Assembly: GCA_958418185.1 (NCBI GenBank)
Contig: CATZEP010000050.1
Coordinates: 1-9,014, forward strand
DNA from: an uncultured Collinsella sp.
GTDB lineage: Bacteria > Actinomycetota > Coriobacteriia > Coriobacteriales > Coriobacteriaceae
Direction of reading: 5' to 3'
DNA: 9,014 nucleotides
In this document: positions 1-6,136 of the stretch, piece after piece
How the letters are laid out: every line of letters starts with the position of its first letter
Position numbering within the stretch: position 1 is the first letter of the stretch
Translations under genes and position numbers: made by a program
Notes under the pieces: generated by a model
What the model saw: the letters and a program-made list of their open reading frames with translations, nothing else
The model's database searches: none
What the model was told of the DNA's origin: nothing

Positions 1-1009
1 CATCGCCCGCTGCGGCGCCGGCGTCAATAACATCCCCGTCGAGGAGTACGCCAAGAAGGGCGTCGTCGTCTTTAACTCCCCCGGCGCCAACAGCAACGCC
101 GTCAAGGAGCTCGTCCTGGGCATGCTGGTGCTCTCGAGCCGCGGCGTGGTGCAGTCGATGAATTGGGTGCGCGACAACGCCGACGACCCCGAGATTCAGG
201 TCGACGCCGAAAAGGCCAAGAAGGCCTTTGTGGGCCGCGAGCTCAAGGGCAAGCGCATCGGCGTTATCGGTCTGGGCAACGTGGGCTCCAAGGTCGCCAA
301 CGCCTGCGTCGATCTGGGCATGGATGTCTACGGCTACGATCCGTTCATTTCCGTCGAGCACGCGTGGGTGCTGAGCCGCGAGGTGCAGCGCGTGGGCACG
401 CTCGAGGACCTCTGCCGCGGCTGCGACTACCTCACCGTGCACGTGCCCAGCAAGGCCGACACCATCGGCATGATCAGTACCGAGCAAATCAACCTGCTGG
501 CACCCGACGCCGTGCTCATCAACTACGCGCGCGAGACCATCATTGACGAGGACGCCGTCGACGCCGCCCTGCGCGAGGGCAAGCTTAGCTGGTTTAGCTG
601 CGACTTTGCCACGCCCAAGACCGTCAAGATGCCCAATACGTTTATCACCACGCACTCGGGCGCCGGCACCGGCGAGGCCGAGGCCAACTGCGCCGACATG
701 GCGATCAGCGAGCTCAAGGATTACCTGGAAAACGGCAATATCGCGCACAGCGTCAACTACCCCGCCTGCAGCATGGGCAAGGCGCGCGCCGCGAGCCGCA
801 TCGCCTGCCTGCACGCCAACGTGCCCAACATGATCGGCCAGATCACGGCCATTCTCGCCAAGGACAACGCCAACGTGCAGCGTATGACCAACGAGTCCGC
901 TGGCGAGAACGCCTACACCATGTTCGACACCGACGAGCACCTGAACAGCAGCACCATCGAGGCGCTCAAGCAGATTCCGTCGATGTATCGCGTGCGCGTG
1001 ATCAAGTAG
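1..1009 (+). CDS. serA: D-3-phosphoglycerate dehydrogenase, 3' part (start lies left of the window)
   Basis: This protein would oxidise 3-phosphoglycerate to 3-phosphohydroxypyruvate with NAD, the first step of serine synthesis in the cytosol. The reading frame is open from base 2, giving about 335 visible residues out of a usual 385-390, so only the N-terminal substrate-domain segment is missing. Seen: a Rossmann motif GLGNVG coded near 269-286, the catalytic Arg in NYARET (530-532), the catalytic His in THSGAGT (653-655), and a compact C-terminal ACT domain (about 785-1006), the serine-sensing module of this class. The overall pattern, including YLENGNIAHSVNYP before the ACT domain, matches the short clostridial/Bacteroides-type SerA. 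Odd: the usual catalytic Glu after the DF motif is not visible; the segment reads DFATPKTVKMP. The ATG at 122 is internal. A terminator at 1049-1079 ends the unit. Other 2-hydroxyacid dehydrogenases are possible but the ACT domain favours SerA. Confidence 0.9.
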   Translation, partial: IARCGAGVNNIPVEEYAKKGVVVFNSPGANSNAVKELVLGMLVLSSRGVVQSMNWVRDNADDPEIQVDAEKAKKAFVGRELKGKRIGVIGLGNVGSKVANACVDLGMDVYGYDPFISVEHAWVLSREVQRVGTLEDLCRGCDYLTVHVPSKADTIGMISTEQINLLAPDAVLINYARETIIDEDAVDAALREGKLSWFSCDFATPKTVKMPNTFITTHSGAGTGEAEANCADMAISELKDYLENGNIAHSVNYPACSMGKARAASRIACLHANVPNMIGQITAILAKDNANVQRMTNESAGENAYTMFDTDEHLNSSTIEALKQIPSMYRVRVIK

Positions 1010-1048
1010 CGTCGGCGCCAAGCCTGCCAGACAGACCACGAAGTCCAT

Positions 1049-1087
1049 TCGGCCCCCGTTTTCACGAAACGGGGGCCGATTTCGTTG
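1049..1087 (+). terminator. Rho-independent terminator of serA
   Basis: A perfect 13-bp stem (1049-1061 paired with 1067-1079) encloses a 5-base loop. It is GC-rich in the middle and followed by a T-rich stretch (tttcgtt). It lies 40 bases after the serA stop, which fits an intrinsic terminator. Confidence 0.88.
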
Positions 1088-1099
1088 CTCCGGCTGGTT

Positions 1100-1283
1100 T
1101 TGAAAATGCTACCCATAATAAGTTTTTTCGGATAATCGACAGTGAGGCCCTAGTCGCTAAGCACAACTGCTTTTACAAACAGCTTTATCAGGGGTTTTAG
1201 TAGGTAAAAATCGATCTCTATATGCCAAACTAAAGTTGACTGTCCATTTTCCGAAATAACTTGCTCTAGGTAGCACTTTTCAA
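1100..1283. repeat. AT-rich element bounded by imperfect ~46-bp inverted repeats
   Basis: The left arm (1100-1145) starts TTGAAAATGCTACC; the right arm, read on the minus strand from 1283 to 1237, starts TTGAAAAGTGCTACC. Aligned by eye, about 38 of 46 positions match with one single-base gap. The matching blocks are TTGAAAA, TGCTACC, AAGTT, TTTCGGA, AAT and GACAGT. About 91 bases lie between the arms. The element sits between two convergent genes (serA and the nuclease-like gene) and is far richer in A/T than its surroundings. No ORF of note and no clear target-site duplication are visible. It could be a MITE-like mobile remnant, a structured RNA, or a protein-binding site. A separate 10-bp inverted pair (GGGTTTTAGT at 1192-1201, ACTAAAACCC at 1318-1327) extends the structure. 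The rest of the 1010-1358 gap holds nothing else I can identify. Confidence 0.7.
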
Positions 1284-1358
1284 GCCAATTCCAAGGAGCA
1301 ATTGAAGGCTATTCGCAACTAAAACCCTAGCTTCCGCGACCATTTTCCACCCGCGCGG

Positions 1359-2408
1359 CTACATTCCCGCCCAATCGATAAAAATCTCCTCACGAAGCCG
1401 TCGTTCGAGCTTCTGCTGCCGCGGCGTCTTGTCTTTCAACGGCACATCGAGATAGGACATGATGAGTTCCATCACCACGCGGAAGGCATCGGAGTCGACC
1501 AGCTGACCATAGGTCATCAGAACGACAGGATATCCCATCGTCTGCAGGGCCGTCGTTCGATCGGAGTCCGAGATCTTGGATTCTATGGATCCGTGAATGG
1601 CTTTACCTTGACATTCAACCAGGCACTCTCGGCTGCCGTCCTTATTTGACAGCAAGATATCGGCGTAGCGCCTATCAAGCCCCGAAATCAGGCGGGCGCT
1701 GCGCGTCATGCGAATCTCAACATTATTGGTAAGGCGCAGCCCTTCGCCGCCGCGCAGCCTCGAAAGGCCAAACAGCATCGAAGCTTGGACCTCAAGCGGC
1801 GATGCCACAACCCCCGTAATGCATTTCGCGGCACGTGTGAATGATTTAGCACCGCCGACTCCCTGGCTCTCATTGTCGAACGCCGGAAGGTCAGAGACCC
1901 CGATCAAGGGAGGTCGTTTCCACAAGTCCGTTGGATTCCCCGAGGCATCCTTTACGTTTTCCCAGCCCAACCGTGCGTCACCCCACCGGCCCCCATATGC
2001 CTGTTCAAGTGCCAACTTTACCTGGGGCGCAATCTTGCACACGGCAAAGGTGCCACACATCTCATACATGCACATGATCAGACGCTCGTTTGAAACCGAG
2101 GAAGCCAGGGTCAGCAGGGTAAAGAGCGGGGACGCGACATCAAGGCCAAACTCTGTCTGCCGTACGGAGCCAAACGGCCTCTCCCCGTTCCAAACATGCC
2201 TGACAATGCGACCGCCTTTACGTCCGCAGCCGCCCTGTGCCAACACGTGTAATGGTGTGCCCAGGAAATGCTTGACGAGCGGATGCTCACAAAGACGCTC
2301 CCTGCGTGGATCGTCCACAGAATCGGGCAGGTCCGGCATTATTGCCAAAACCTGTGGAGGTATCCGGTGATACCGAAAGGCAGATATGTCGCACAGCATG
2401 TCGTCCAT
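1359..2408 (-). CDS. Coriobacteriia-type hypothetical protein with a DUF559/Vsr-like nuclease-fold C-terminus
   Basis: Function is unknown. The 349-residue protein begins MDDMLCDISAFRYHR, resembling a protein family I associate with Coriobacteriia (N-terminal CD-SAF-Y-R-P pattern, a central SP-F-LA/YE-CGTF segment, then ASP-E before the C-terminal domain). The C-terminal part (about residues 235-305) has the layout of DUF559/Vsr-like restriction-endonuclease folds: YADI (D250), then VECQGKAIH (E265, Q267, H272), then SDSDR and GYPVVLMTYGQL. The canonical ExK lysine is a Gln here, as in the vExDg-H form of DUF559, so catalysis is plausible but unproven. I chose the ATG at 2408; the frame stays open to 2759, but that extension is Ser-rich, antisense to the M20 remnant and looks non-coding. 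ATG 2399 is an alternative; no strong ribosome site is visible for either. It looks less GC-rich than its neighbours and may be accessory. Toxin, defence or mobile-element roles are guesses. Confidence 0.75.
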   Translation of the reverse strand: MDDMLCDISAFRYHRIPPQVLAIMPDLPDSVDDPRRERLCEHPLVKHFLGTPLHVLAQGGCGRKGGRIVRHVWNGERPFGSVRQTEFGLDVASPLFTLLTLASSVSNERLIMCMYEMCGTFAVCKIAPQVKLALEQAYGGRWGDARLGWENVKDASGNPTDLWKRPPLIGVSDLPAFDNESQGVGGAKSFTRAAKCITGVVASPLEVQASMLFGLSRLRGGEGLRLTNNVEIRMTRSARLISGLDRRYADILLSNKDGSRECLVECQGKAIHGSIESKISDSDRTTALQTMGYPVVLMTYGQLVDSDAFRVVMELIMSYLDVPLKDKTPRQQKLERRLREEIFIDWAGM

Positions 2409-2565
2409 GAAAGGTACGTACCCACTACGTCGTTTGCGAGCCCGCCCGGACGGCAGACGCGATGGCTCGGCCTGCGAACGGTAAATACTGCTACAACATG
2501 CACGTCGCGAATCTTCCAGGTGGCTTACAATCGGTTTGGAAAGCAGGCTGATTGTGAAGTTGCAT

Positions 2566-3071
2566 ATGGTTGATGAGGACTTTGCCTGGCGGCTTGCGCA
2601 GGAGCTTGTGAAGATTGACAGCTCAGACCCCGGCGCGTATGAGCTCGAGATCGAACAACATATCAAAGACCTGGTCGAGACATATGTTGCCAAACTCGAT
2701 TCGCCCGTGCTGGACACCGCAGAGATACGCGAGCTCGAAGTGTTCCCCGGGCGCTGCAACCTTATGATTACCGTGCCGGGCGCGAGCGGCGAGGCGCGGC
2801 TCGTCTACATCTGCCATATGGATACCGTCACCCTGGGCGATGGCTGGAACGCGGACACGACCGTCGGCTTCTTTACCAGCTACACCGACACCGCCGTCAT
2901 TGCCGGCAAGACAGGTAACCTCAATTGCATGAGCTACGGCCCCGGCTCGTTGGTGCTCACGCATAAGCCCAACGAGCCGGGGCCCATGCCGATATCGTTC
3001 GCTGCCAGAACGTGCTCATCGCGCTTGTCGACAACACGCTCTGGGACGCAAGCGTCCAAGTTGGGGCATAA
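2566..3071 (+). pseudogene. M20-family metallopeptidase remnant (internal deletion plus frameshift)
   Basis: M20 enzymes (ArgE, DapE, CPG2 types) are di-zinc peptidases/deacylases of about 400 residues. Here the N-terminal part reads normally to YICHMDTVTLGDGW, which carries the first zinc ligand motif HxD. A short piece follows, and then the family's C-terminal end appears: TAVIAGKTGNLNCMSYGPGS and then HKPNE with the last zinc-ligand His. The roughly 200-250 residues between, with the second Asp, Glu-Glu and dimerisation domain, are missing. After HKPNE the original frame turns into unrelated sequence to a stop at 3102. The frame shifted by one base (codons from about 2985) instead reads AHADIVRCQNVLIALVDNT and stops at TAA 3069-3071, a plausible original C-terminus. 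The likely original start is ATG 2566; a TACAAT at 2526-2531 could be its -10. A TTG at 2536 is possible but less likely. It cannot make an active enzyme. Confidence 0.82.
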
Positions 3072-3100
3072 TAAGCCGCGAACAAACCGACTCGCGCGTT

Positions 3101-3104
3101 AGGA
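3101..3104 (+). promoter_or_regulatory. Ribosome binding site of the DUF1015 gene
   Basis: AGGA lies six bases before the ATG at 3111. It supports this start and shows that the gene has its own translation signal rather than depending on the broken peptidase gene upstream. Confidence 0.6.
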
Positions 3105-3110
3105 CCGCCC

Positions 3111-3791
3111 ATGAAAGCACTTCCGTTTCCCTGCATCCGCCCAGCTCAGGACCGCGTGCTCGAAGCGCTGCCGCAGATGGGCGGTATCCTGAGCGGCAAC
3201 GACGCCCTGCGCGGCGCCATTGCCGACGGGCTTATGCTCAAGGACCCCGGTGCGGCATATTACGTGTACGAATGCTCCGGAGAGCCGGGGCGCGTGACGG
3301 GCGTTGTGGCAATTTGCCCGGTCGGTGTACTGACGGGCGACGGCGCGAACCCCGCAGATGCGGCCGCAGCCGCCCGTGCGATCGCCGAACTCAAAGTTCA
3401 ACCTCGTCCCATGTCGCTCGCCTACGAGGCCTCGCCCGTCATGGATATCATCCTCGGCGCCGCCAAAGAGGGCGCGTCGCTCTATGCCGTCACCGACCCC
3501 GCCGGCATTACGCACCGTATGTGGGAGGTCAAGCGCGAGGATGCCGTTGCCGCCATCCGAGCCATGCTCGACCAGGCACCGGAGCCGACGCCGGCTGACG
3601 ATCCCGCCTACGCCGCCGCGCTGGCAGGGGCGGCGCAGCTCCTGGCAAACGAGGCCCGCACAGCCGACACCTACACGGGCAAAGAGCCGTTCAACTTTAC
3701 CGTTGCCGCGTTATTCCCCGCCGCACAGGTCGCCGGCGGCGCGCCGCAGGTTCCGACGGGTCTGCTCACCCACCAGATCGCACGGTTCTAA
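3111..3791 (+). CDS. Shortened DUF1015 (COG4198) family protein
   Basis: DUF1015 proteins are soluble, usually 400 or more residues, of unsettled biochemical role, and are often next to serA/serC in anaerobes. This 226-residue protein keeps recognisable blocks in family order: ALRGAIADGLMLKD followed by YYVYECSGEPGRVTGVVAI (about 32-69), SLAYEASPVMDIIL (about 102-115), YAVTDPAGITHRMWEVKRED (about 125-144), and FNFTVAALFPAAQ (194-206). Odd: where the family has its conserved ADGHHR-AAA motif this protein has ADDPAYAAAL (162-171), so the His-His-Arg is lost. The segment normally between blocks one and two is shortened and the C-terminal half is gone. The ATG at 3111 has an AGGA six bases upstream (3101-3104). 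Codon use looks like a normal high-GC gene, so it is probably expressed, yet the family activity may be gone. A bidirectional terminator follows. Confidence 0.72.
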   Translation: MKALPFPCIRPAQDRVLEALPQMGGILSGNDALRGAIADGLMLKDPGAAYYVYECSGEPGRVTGVVAICPVGVLTGDGANPADAAAAARAIAELKVQPRPMSLAYEASPVMDIILGAAKEGASLYAVTDPAGITHRMWEVKREDAVAAIRAMLDQAPEPTPADDPAYAAALAGAAQLLANEARTADTYTGKEPFNFTVAALFPAAQVAGGAPQVPTGLLTHQIARF

Positions 3792-3835
3792 CAGGGCGTA
3801 AACGCCTCGTACAAAGACTCGATAGCTCAACAAAC

Positions 3836-3878
3836 AAGGGGCGGGGATGCAATGCCCATGCATGCATCCCCGCCCCTT
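3836..3878. terminator. Bidirectional terminator between DUF1015 and the phosphatase block
   Basis: Perfect 16-bp arms (3836-3851 and 3863-3878) with an 11-base loop. It lies 45 bases after the DUF1015 stop and 45 bases beyond the convergent phosphatase stop. The plus strand has only a short T run after the stem. The minus strand continues with the T-rich cttgtttgttgag, so it is probably stronger for the minus-strand operon. Confidence 0.82.
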
Positions 3879-3922
3879 TCACATCGAGCAATGACATCGG
3901 CGATCTGTATCGCCACGCCGCG

Positions 3923-4558
3923 TTACCCGCGCTGCGGACCCGATGCCGCCACGAGCGGCTCAACCCCCAGCTCGCGCGCATAGTCTTCTTGCGTAAAGAC
4001 TTCGACCAGATCAAACGTATCGGTTGCATCGTCAAATACAAAATGCAGCACTGAGCAGTTGCCCGGCACGCGCTCGCGCTCGTCGGCCGCCGCTCCCCTC
4101 ACGTGGTCCAAAAATTCCTTGATGGCCGAGGCATGGCTCACCGCGAGCACGCACGAATGGTCCGGACTTCGCATAAGATCGGTCAACGTCGACACCATGC
4201 GCTCGCGCACCTGCATCTGCCCCTCACCACCAAACTGACGATAAAAGTCACGCCATGGGCGCTCGGGCATGAGCATCACGCGCTCGGCCTCAAAGTCGCC
4301 AAAAAACCACTCGCGCAGGCCATCAAGGCGCTCGTAGGCAAGGCCCGGCCACAGGTTGGCTATAGTCTGCTCGGTGCGGTGCAGTGTGGAGGTGTAGGCA
4401 TGATCGGGTTCGATGCCGCGCGCACGCAAGAACATACCGGCGCGCGCCGCCTGCTCGCAGCCCAACTGCGTGAGTGGCGAATCGCTCCAACCCTGAATAA
4501 TGCGCTTAAGGTTGAATATCGTCTGTCCATGACGGACCAGATACAGATCTTTATTCAT
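3923..4558 (-). CDS. Histidine phosphatase family protein (first of a tandem pair, downstream gene)
   Basis: A 211-residue cytosolic-type phosphatase/mutase-like protein of the RHG superfamily, which transfers a phosphoryl group through a phospho-histidine. Seen: LVRHGQT with R9-H10-G11, R61 in the STLHRT segment, E83 in LREWFFGDFE, and the second catalytic His in VSHASA (H142), so the whole catalytic set is present. LREW-G-E resembles PhoE/GpmB-like phosphatases rather than true glycolytic mutases; the substrate cannot be read from sequence. No signal peptide or membrane segment. The ATG at 4558 has AAAGGA about seven bases upstream. It begins 18 bases after the paralogous gene's stop, so the two are surely co-transcribed. 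It has a C-terminal tail of about 20-30 residues (ending GPQRG) that the paralogue lacks. Confidence 0.88.
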   Translation of the reverse strand: MNKDLYLVRHGQTIFNLKRIIQGWSDSPLTQLGCEQAARAGMFLRARGIEPDHAYTSTLHRTEQTIANLWPGLAYERLDGLREWFFGDFEAERVMLMPERPWRDFYRQFGGEGQMQVRERMVSTLTDLMRSPDHSCVLAVSHASAIKEFLDHVRGAAADERERVPGNCSVLHFVFDDATDTFDLVEVFTQEDYARELGVEPLVAASGPQRG

Positions 4559-4576
4559 AGGGAGTCCTTTCGCTCG

Positions 4577-5119
4577 TTACCAATCAAGGAGCGAAAACGC
4601 CCCATCACAATAGCTAAAATGAAGCACGGCGCCGTTGTCGGGCTGTTCTCCCCCGCCGGCCACATACTCAAGAAACTCCTGGCAGGCAGAGCCATGAGAG
4701 ACTGCAAGCACACAATCGTGCTGCGGTCGAGCCATAATACGGGACAGCGCTGCAACCATGCGCGCCCGTAGCTCGCCTTCAGATTCGCCACCAAAGGCCA
4801 CCGGATAATCACCCCAGGGCTGCGGCGGCATCTCGCAATTTGATGTGCCCTCCAGCGAGCCCAAGTGCCACTCGCGTAGGTCGTCGACCAGCTCTATGGG
4901 AAGGCCCTCACCAACGATCAGCTCTGCCGTACACCGTGCCCGACCCAACGGAGACGAATACGCATGGTCAAAGGAGATGCCGCGCGCCTCAAACGCCGCG
5001 CGCGTCGCCAGTGCCTGCTCGCGCCCGCGCGCCGTAAGCGGCGAATCGTGCCAGCCCTGCAAAATGTTCTGCACATTGAGCTCAGTCTGCCCATGCCGCA
5101 CCAAATACAGATCGGCCAC
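4577..5119 (-). CDS. Histidine phosphatase family protein (second paralogue, upstream gene)
   Basis: A 180-residue RHG-superfamily phosphatase, closely paralogous to the next gene in the operon: both share DLYLVRHGQT, QGW-DSPLT, RGI-DHAY-S-L-R, LREW-G-E, and CVLAVSH-SA-EFL. Catalytic residues are complete (R8-H9-G10, R60, E83, H142). The likely start is GTG 5119 (MADLYLV), directly after a GGGGAGGG ribosome site at 5123-5130. The frame stays open to an ATG at 5185, but that would translate the palindrome at 5135-5169 and add 22 residues not expected in the family. Substrate unknown. The pair probably arose by tandem duplication, and the two have since diverged to roughly half identity by eye. 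Confidence 0.87.
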   Translation of the reverse strand: MADLYLVRHGQTELNVQNILQGWHDSPLTARGREQALATRAAFEARGISFDHAYSSPLGRARCTAELIVGEGLPIELVDDLREWHLGSLEGTSNCEMPPQPWGDYPVAFGGESEGELRARMVAALSRIMARPQHDCVLAVSHGSACQEFLEYVAGGGEQPDNGAVLHFSYCDGAFSLLDW

Positions 5120-5122
5120 ATG

Positions 5123-5130
5123 CCCTCCCC
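5123..5130 (-). promoter_or_regulatory. Ribosome binding site deciding the GTG start
   Basis: On the minus strand GGGGAGGG lies three bases before GTG 5119 (GGAGG core four bases away). It supports the short form of the upstream phosphatase. An out-of-frame ATG overlaps at 5121, so the GTG choice depends on the conserved ADLYLVRHG beginning. Confidence 0.6.
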
Positions 5131-5134
5131 TCGT

Positions 5135-5169
5135 ACCACCACAAAGGGGACGGTCACCTTTGTGGTGGT
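5135..5169. repeat. Perfect 13-bp inverted repeat between nitroreductase and phosphatase genes
   Basis: Arms accaccacaaagg (5135-5147) and cctttgtggtggt (5157-5169) enclose ggacggtca. The stem lies in the leader of the phosphatase gene and 34 bases after the nitroreductase stop. No T run follows on the minus strand, so it is not a standard terminator. The aaaggggacggtcacctttg core resembles the GGGGACGGT-type REP palindromes linked in other bacteria to REP-associated tyrosine transposases; that link is inference. Confidence 0.72.
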
Positions 5170-5202
5170 TTTGCCGCCGGATCACGCCGCGGCGACGCTC
5201 AA

Positions 5203-5874
5203 CTACACCAGTACGTCGGCGAGTGGACGCTTGGGTACGTGGTGTACCTGCGCCTCGTCACGCCAGTAATTAATAGAGCCGTCGGGGTTGGAATCAATTG
5301 CATCGATCACCTGTGTCTCGGCGGGAACGCCAAAGACCATGATCAGCTTGACCTCGTACTTGTCGCCGTCAAGTCCCATGACATCAATCGCACGAGGCGG
5401 AAAAGCCTTGAACATGCACGCCGCCACCTCGGGCGTAGCGCTGCGGGCGGCGAGCATCATCGTCTGCGCGGCGATACCAGCGTCTGCCTCGGTGATTGGC
5501 GCGGCAGGCTTGCCCGGAGCGGGACGCTCTGCAAGGATCGCGATATAGCCGGTCGGGCGCTCGCCCTCGACAGGACCCGACCAATCCTTGAGCGCACCAG
5601 CCCATGTGAGCTTTTCAAATAAGCTCGAACACTCCTCGGCGTCGCTCACCACATGAAAACGCAGACGCTGAGCATTAGCGCCGCAGGGAGCCAGGTGCGC
5701 CAGCTCTGCCAGCTCAAGCAAAAACTCGCGCGGTACGCGCATGGACTCGTCAAATCGACGGCATGTGCGGGCACGACGGACCAGCGCGTCAAACGATTCC
5801 AGACCGAGCTTTTCGCAACCTTGCTTTGCCATCAACTCCACGCTCGACGGCGCCGCGGGAACAGCTTCGTTCAT
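5203..5874 (-). CDS. Nitroreductase family (FMN-dependent) protein
   Basis: A 223-residue protein of the nitroreductase/NADH oxidase-like flavoprotein fold, which uses FMN and NAD(P)H to reduce various substrates in the cytosol. Seen: FDALVRRARTCRRFDES (about 28-44), the family's Arg-rich FMN-phosphate motif; APCGANAQRLRF (62-73), matching the APSg-N-Qp motif; TEADAGIAAQTMMLAARSA in the middle helix; and a C-terminal KLIMVFGVPAE strand followed by INYWRD. The ATG at 5874 gives the family length; the open frame to 6042 adds sequence unlike the family. A GGGGG lies five bases upstream as a weak ribosome site. An IdeR/DtxR-like box lies 28 bases above the start. Natural substrate unknown. It leads the minus-strand block ending with the two phosphatases, though the palindrome at 5135-5169 separates them. 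Confidence 0.85.
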   Translation of the reverse strand: MNEAVPAAPSSVELMAKQGCEKLGLESFDALVRRARTCRRFDESMRVPREFLLELAELAHLAPCGANAQRLRFHVVSDAEECSSLFEKLTWAGALKDWSGPVEGERPTGYIAILAERPAPGKPAAPITEADAGIAAQTMMLAARSATPEVAACMFKAFPPRAIDVMGLDGDKYEVKLIMVFGVPAETQVIDAIDSNPDGSINYWRDEAQVHHVPKRPLADVLV

Positions 5875-5902
5875 AGAGACCCCCAATACAAGGCAATTGT
5901 TC

Positions 5903-5921
5903 TTAGGAAAATCTAACCTAA
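5903..5921 (-). promoter_or_regulatory. IdeR/DtxR-like iron box upstream of the nitroreductase gene
   Basis: On the minus strand the 19 bases read TTAGGTTAGATTTTCCTAA. Against the known actinobacterial DtxR/IdeR consensus TTAGGTTAGGCTAACCTAA I count 15 of 19 matches; the left half-site is perfect and the right outer half-site CCTAA is intact. It lies 28 bases before ATG 5874, where a repressor would block initiation. Regulation by iron is inference. The rest of the 5875-6136 gap shows no clear promoter or other element. Confidence 0.55.
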
Positions 5922-6122
5922 AACGCAGGCAATAACGAACAGAGCCGCAATGTTCTACACCTGTTGAATAGAAAAACGCGACATGGGGAACAACGAGAAC
6001 AAATCGGGACCTTTGGGTTACACTTCGCCCTCCCCGACCCATACGCCGGTGCCTTTAGGCGATACTTGTTGTAGCAACTGCGACATACGCCGCAAAAACA
6101 ACAATGACGGCAAACGCCGCGC

Positions 6123-6131
6123 GGAAAGGAG
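6123..6131 (+). promoter_or_regulatory. Ribosome binding site of the DUF308 gene
   Basis: GGAAAGGAG lies five bases before ATG 6137. It sets this start over the in-frame ATG at 6104. Confidence 0.75.
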
Positions 6132-6136
6132 ACCTC

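Noticed and set aside
2409..2759. N-terminal extension of the nuclease-like protein to an ATG at 2759
   Set aside because: The extra 117 residues are Ser-rich, antisense to the M20 remnant, and precede the conserved MDDMLCDISAF start of the family.
3852..3862. Short atgcatgcatgc-like alternation as a possible separate repeat
   Set aside because: It is part of the loop and stem base of the 3836-3878 terminator.
6051..6078. Small palindromes gcctttaggc and gttgtagcaac before the DUF308 gene
   Set aside because: Arms of four bases are expected by chance and no promoter or known operator fits around them.
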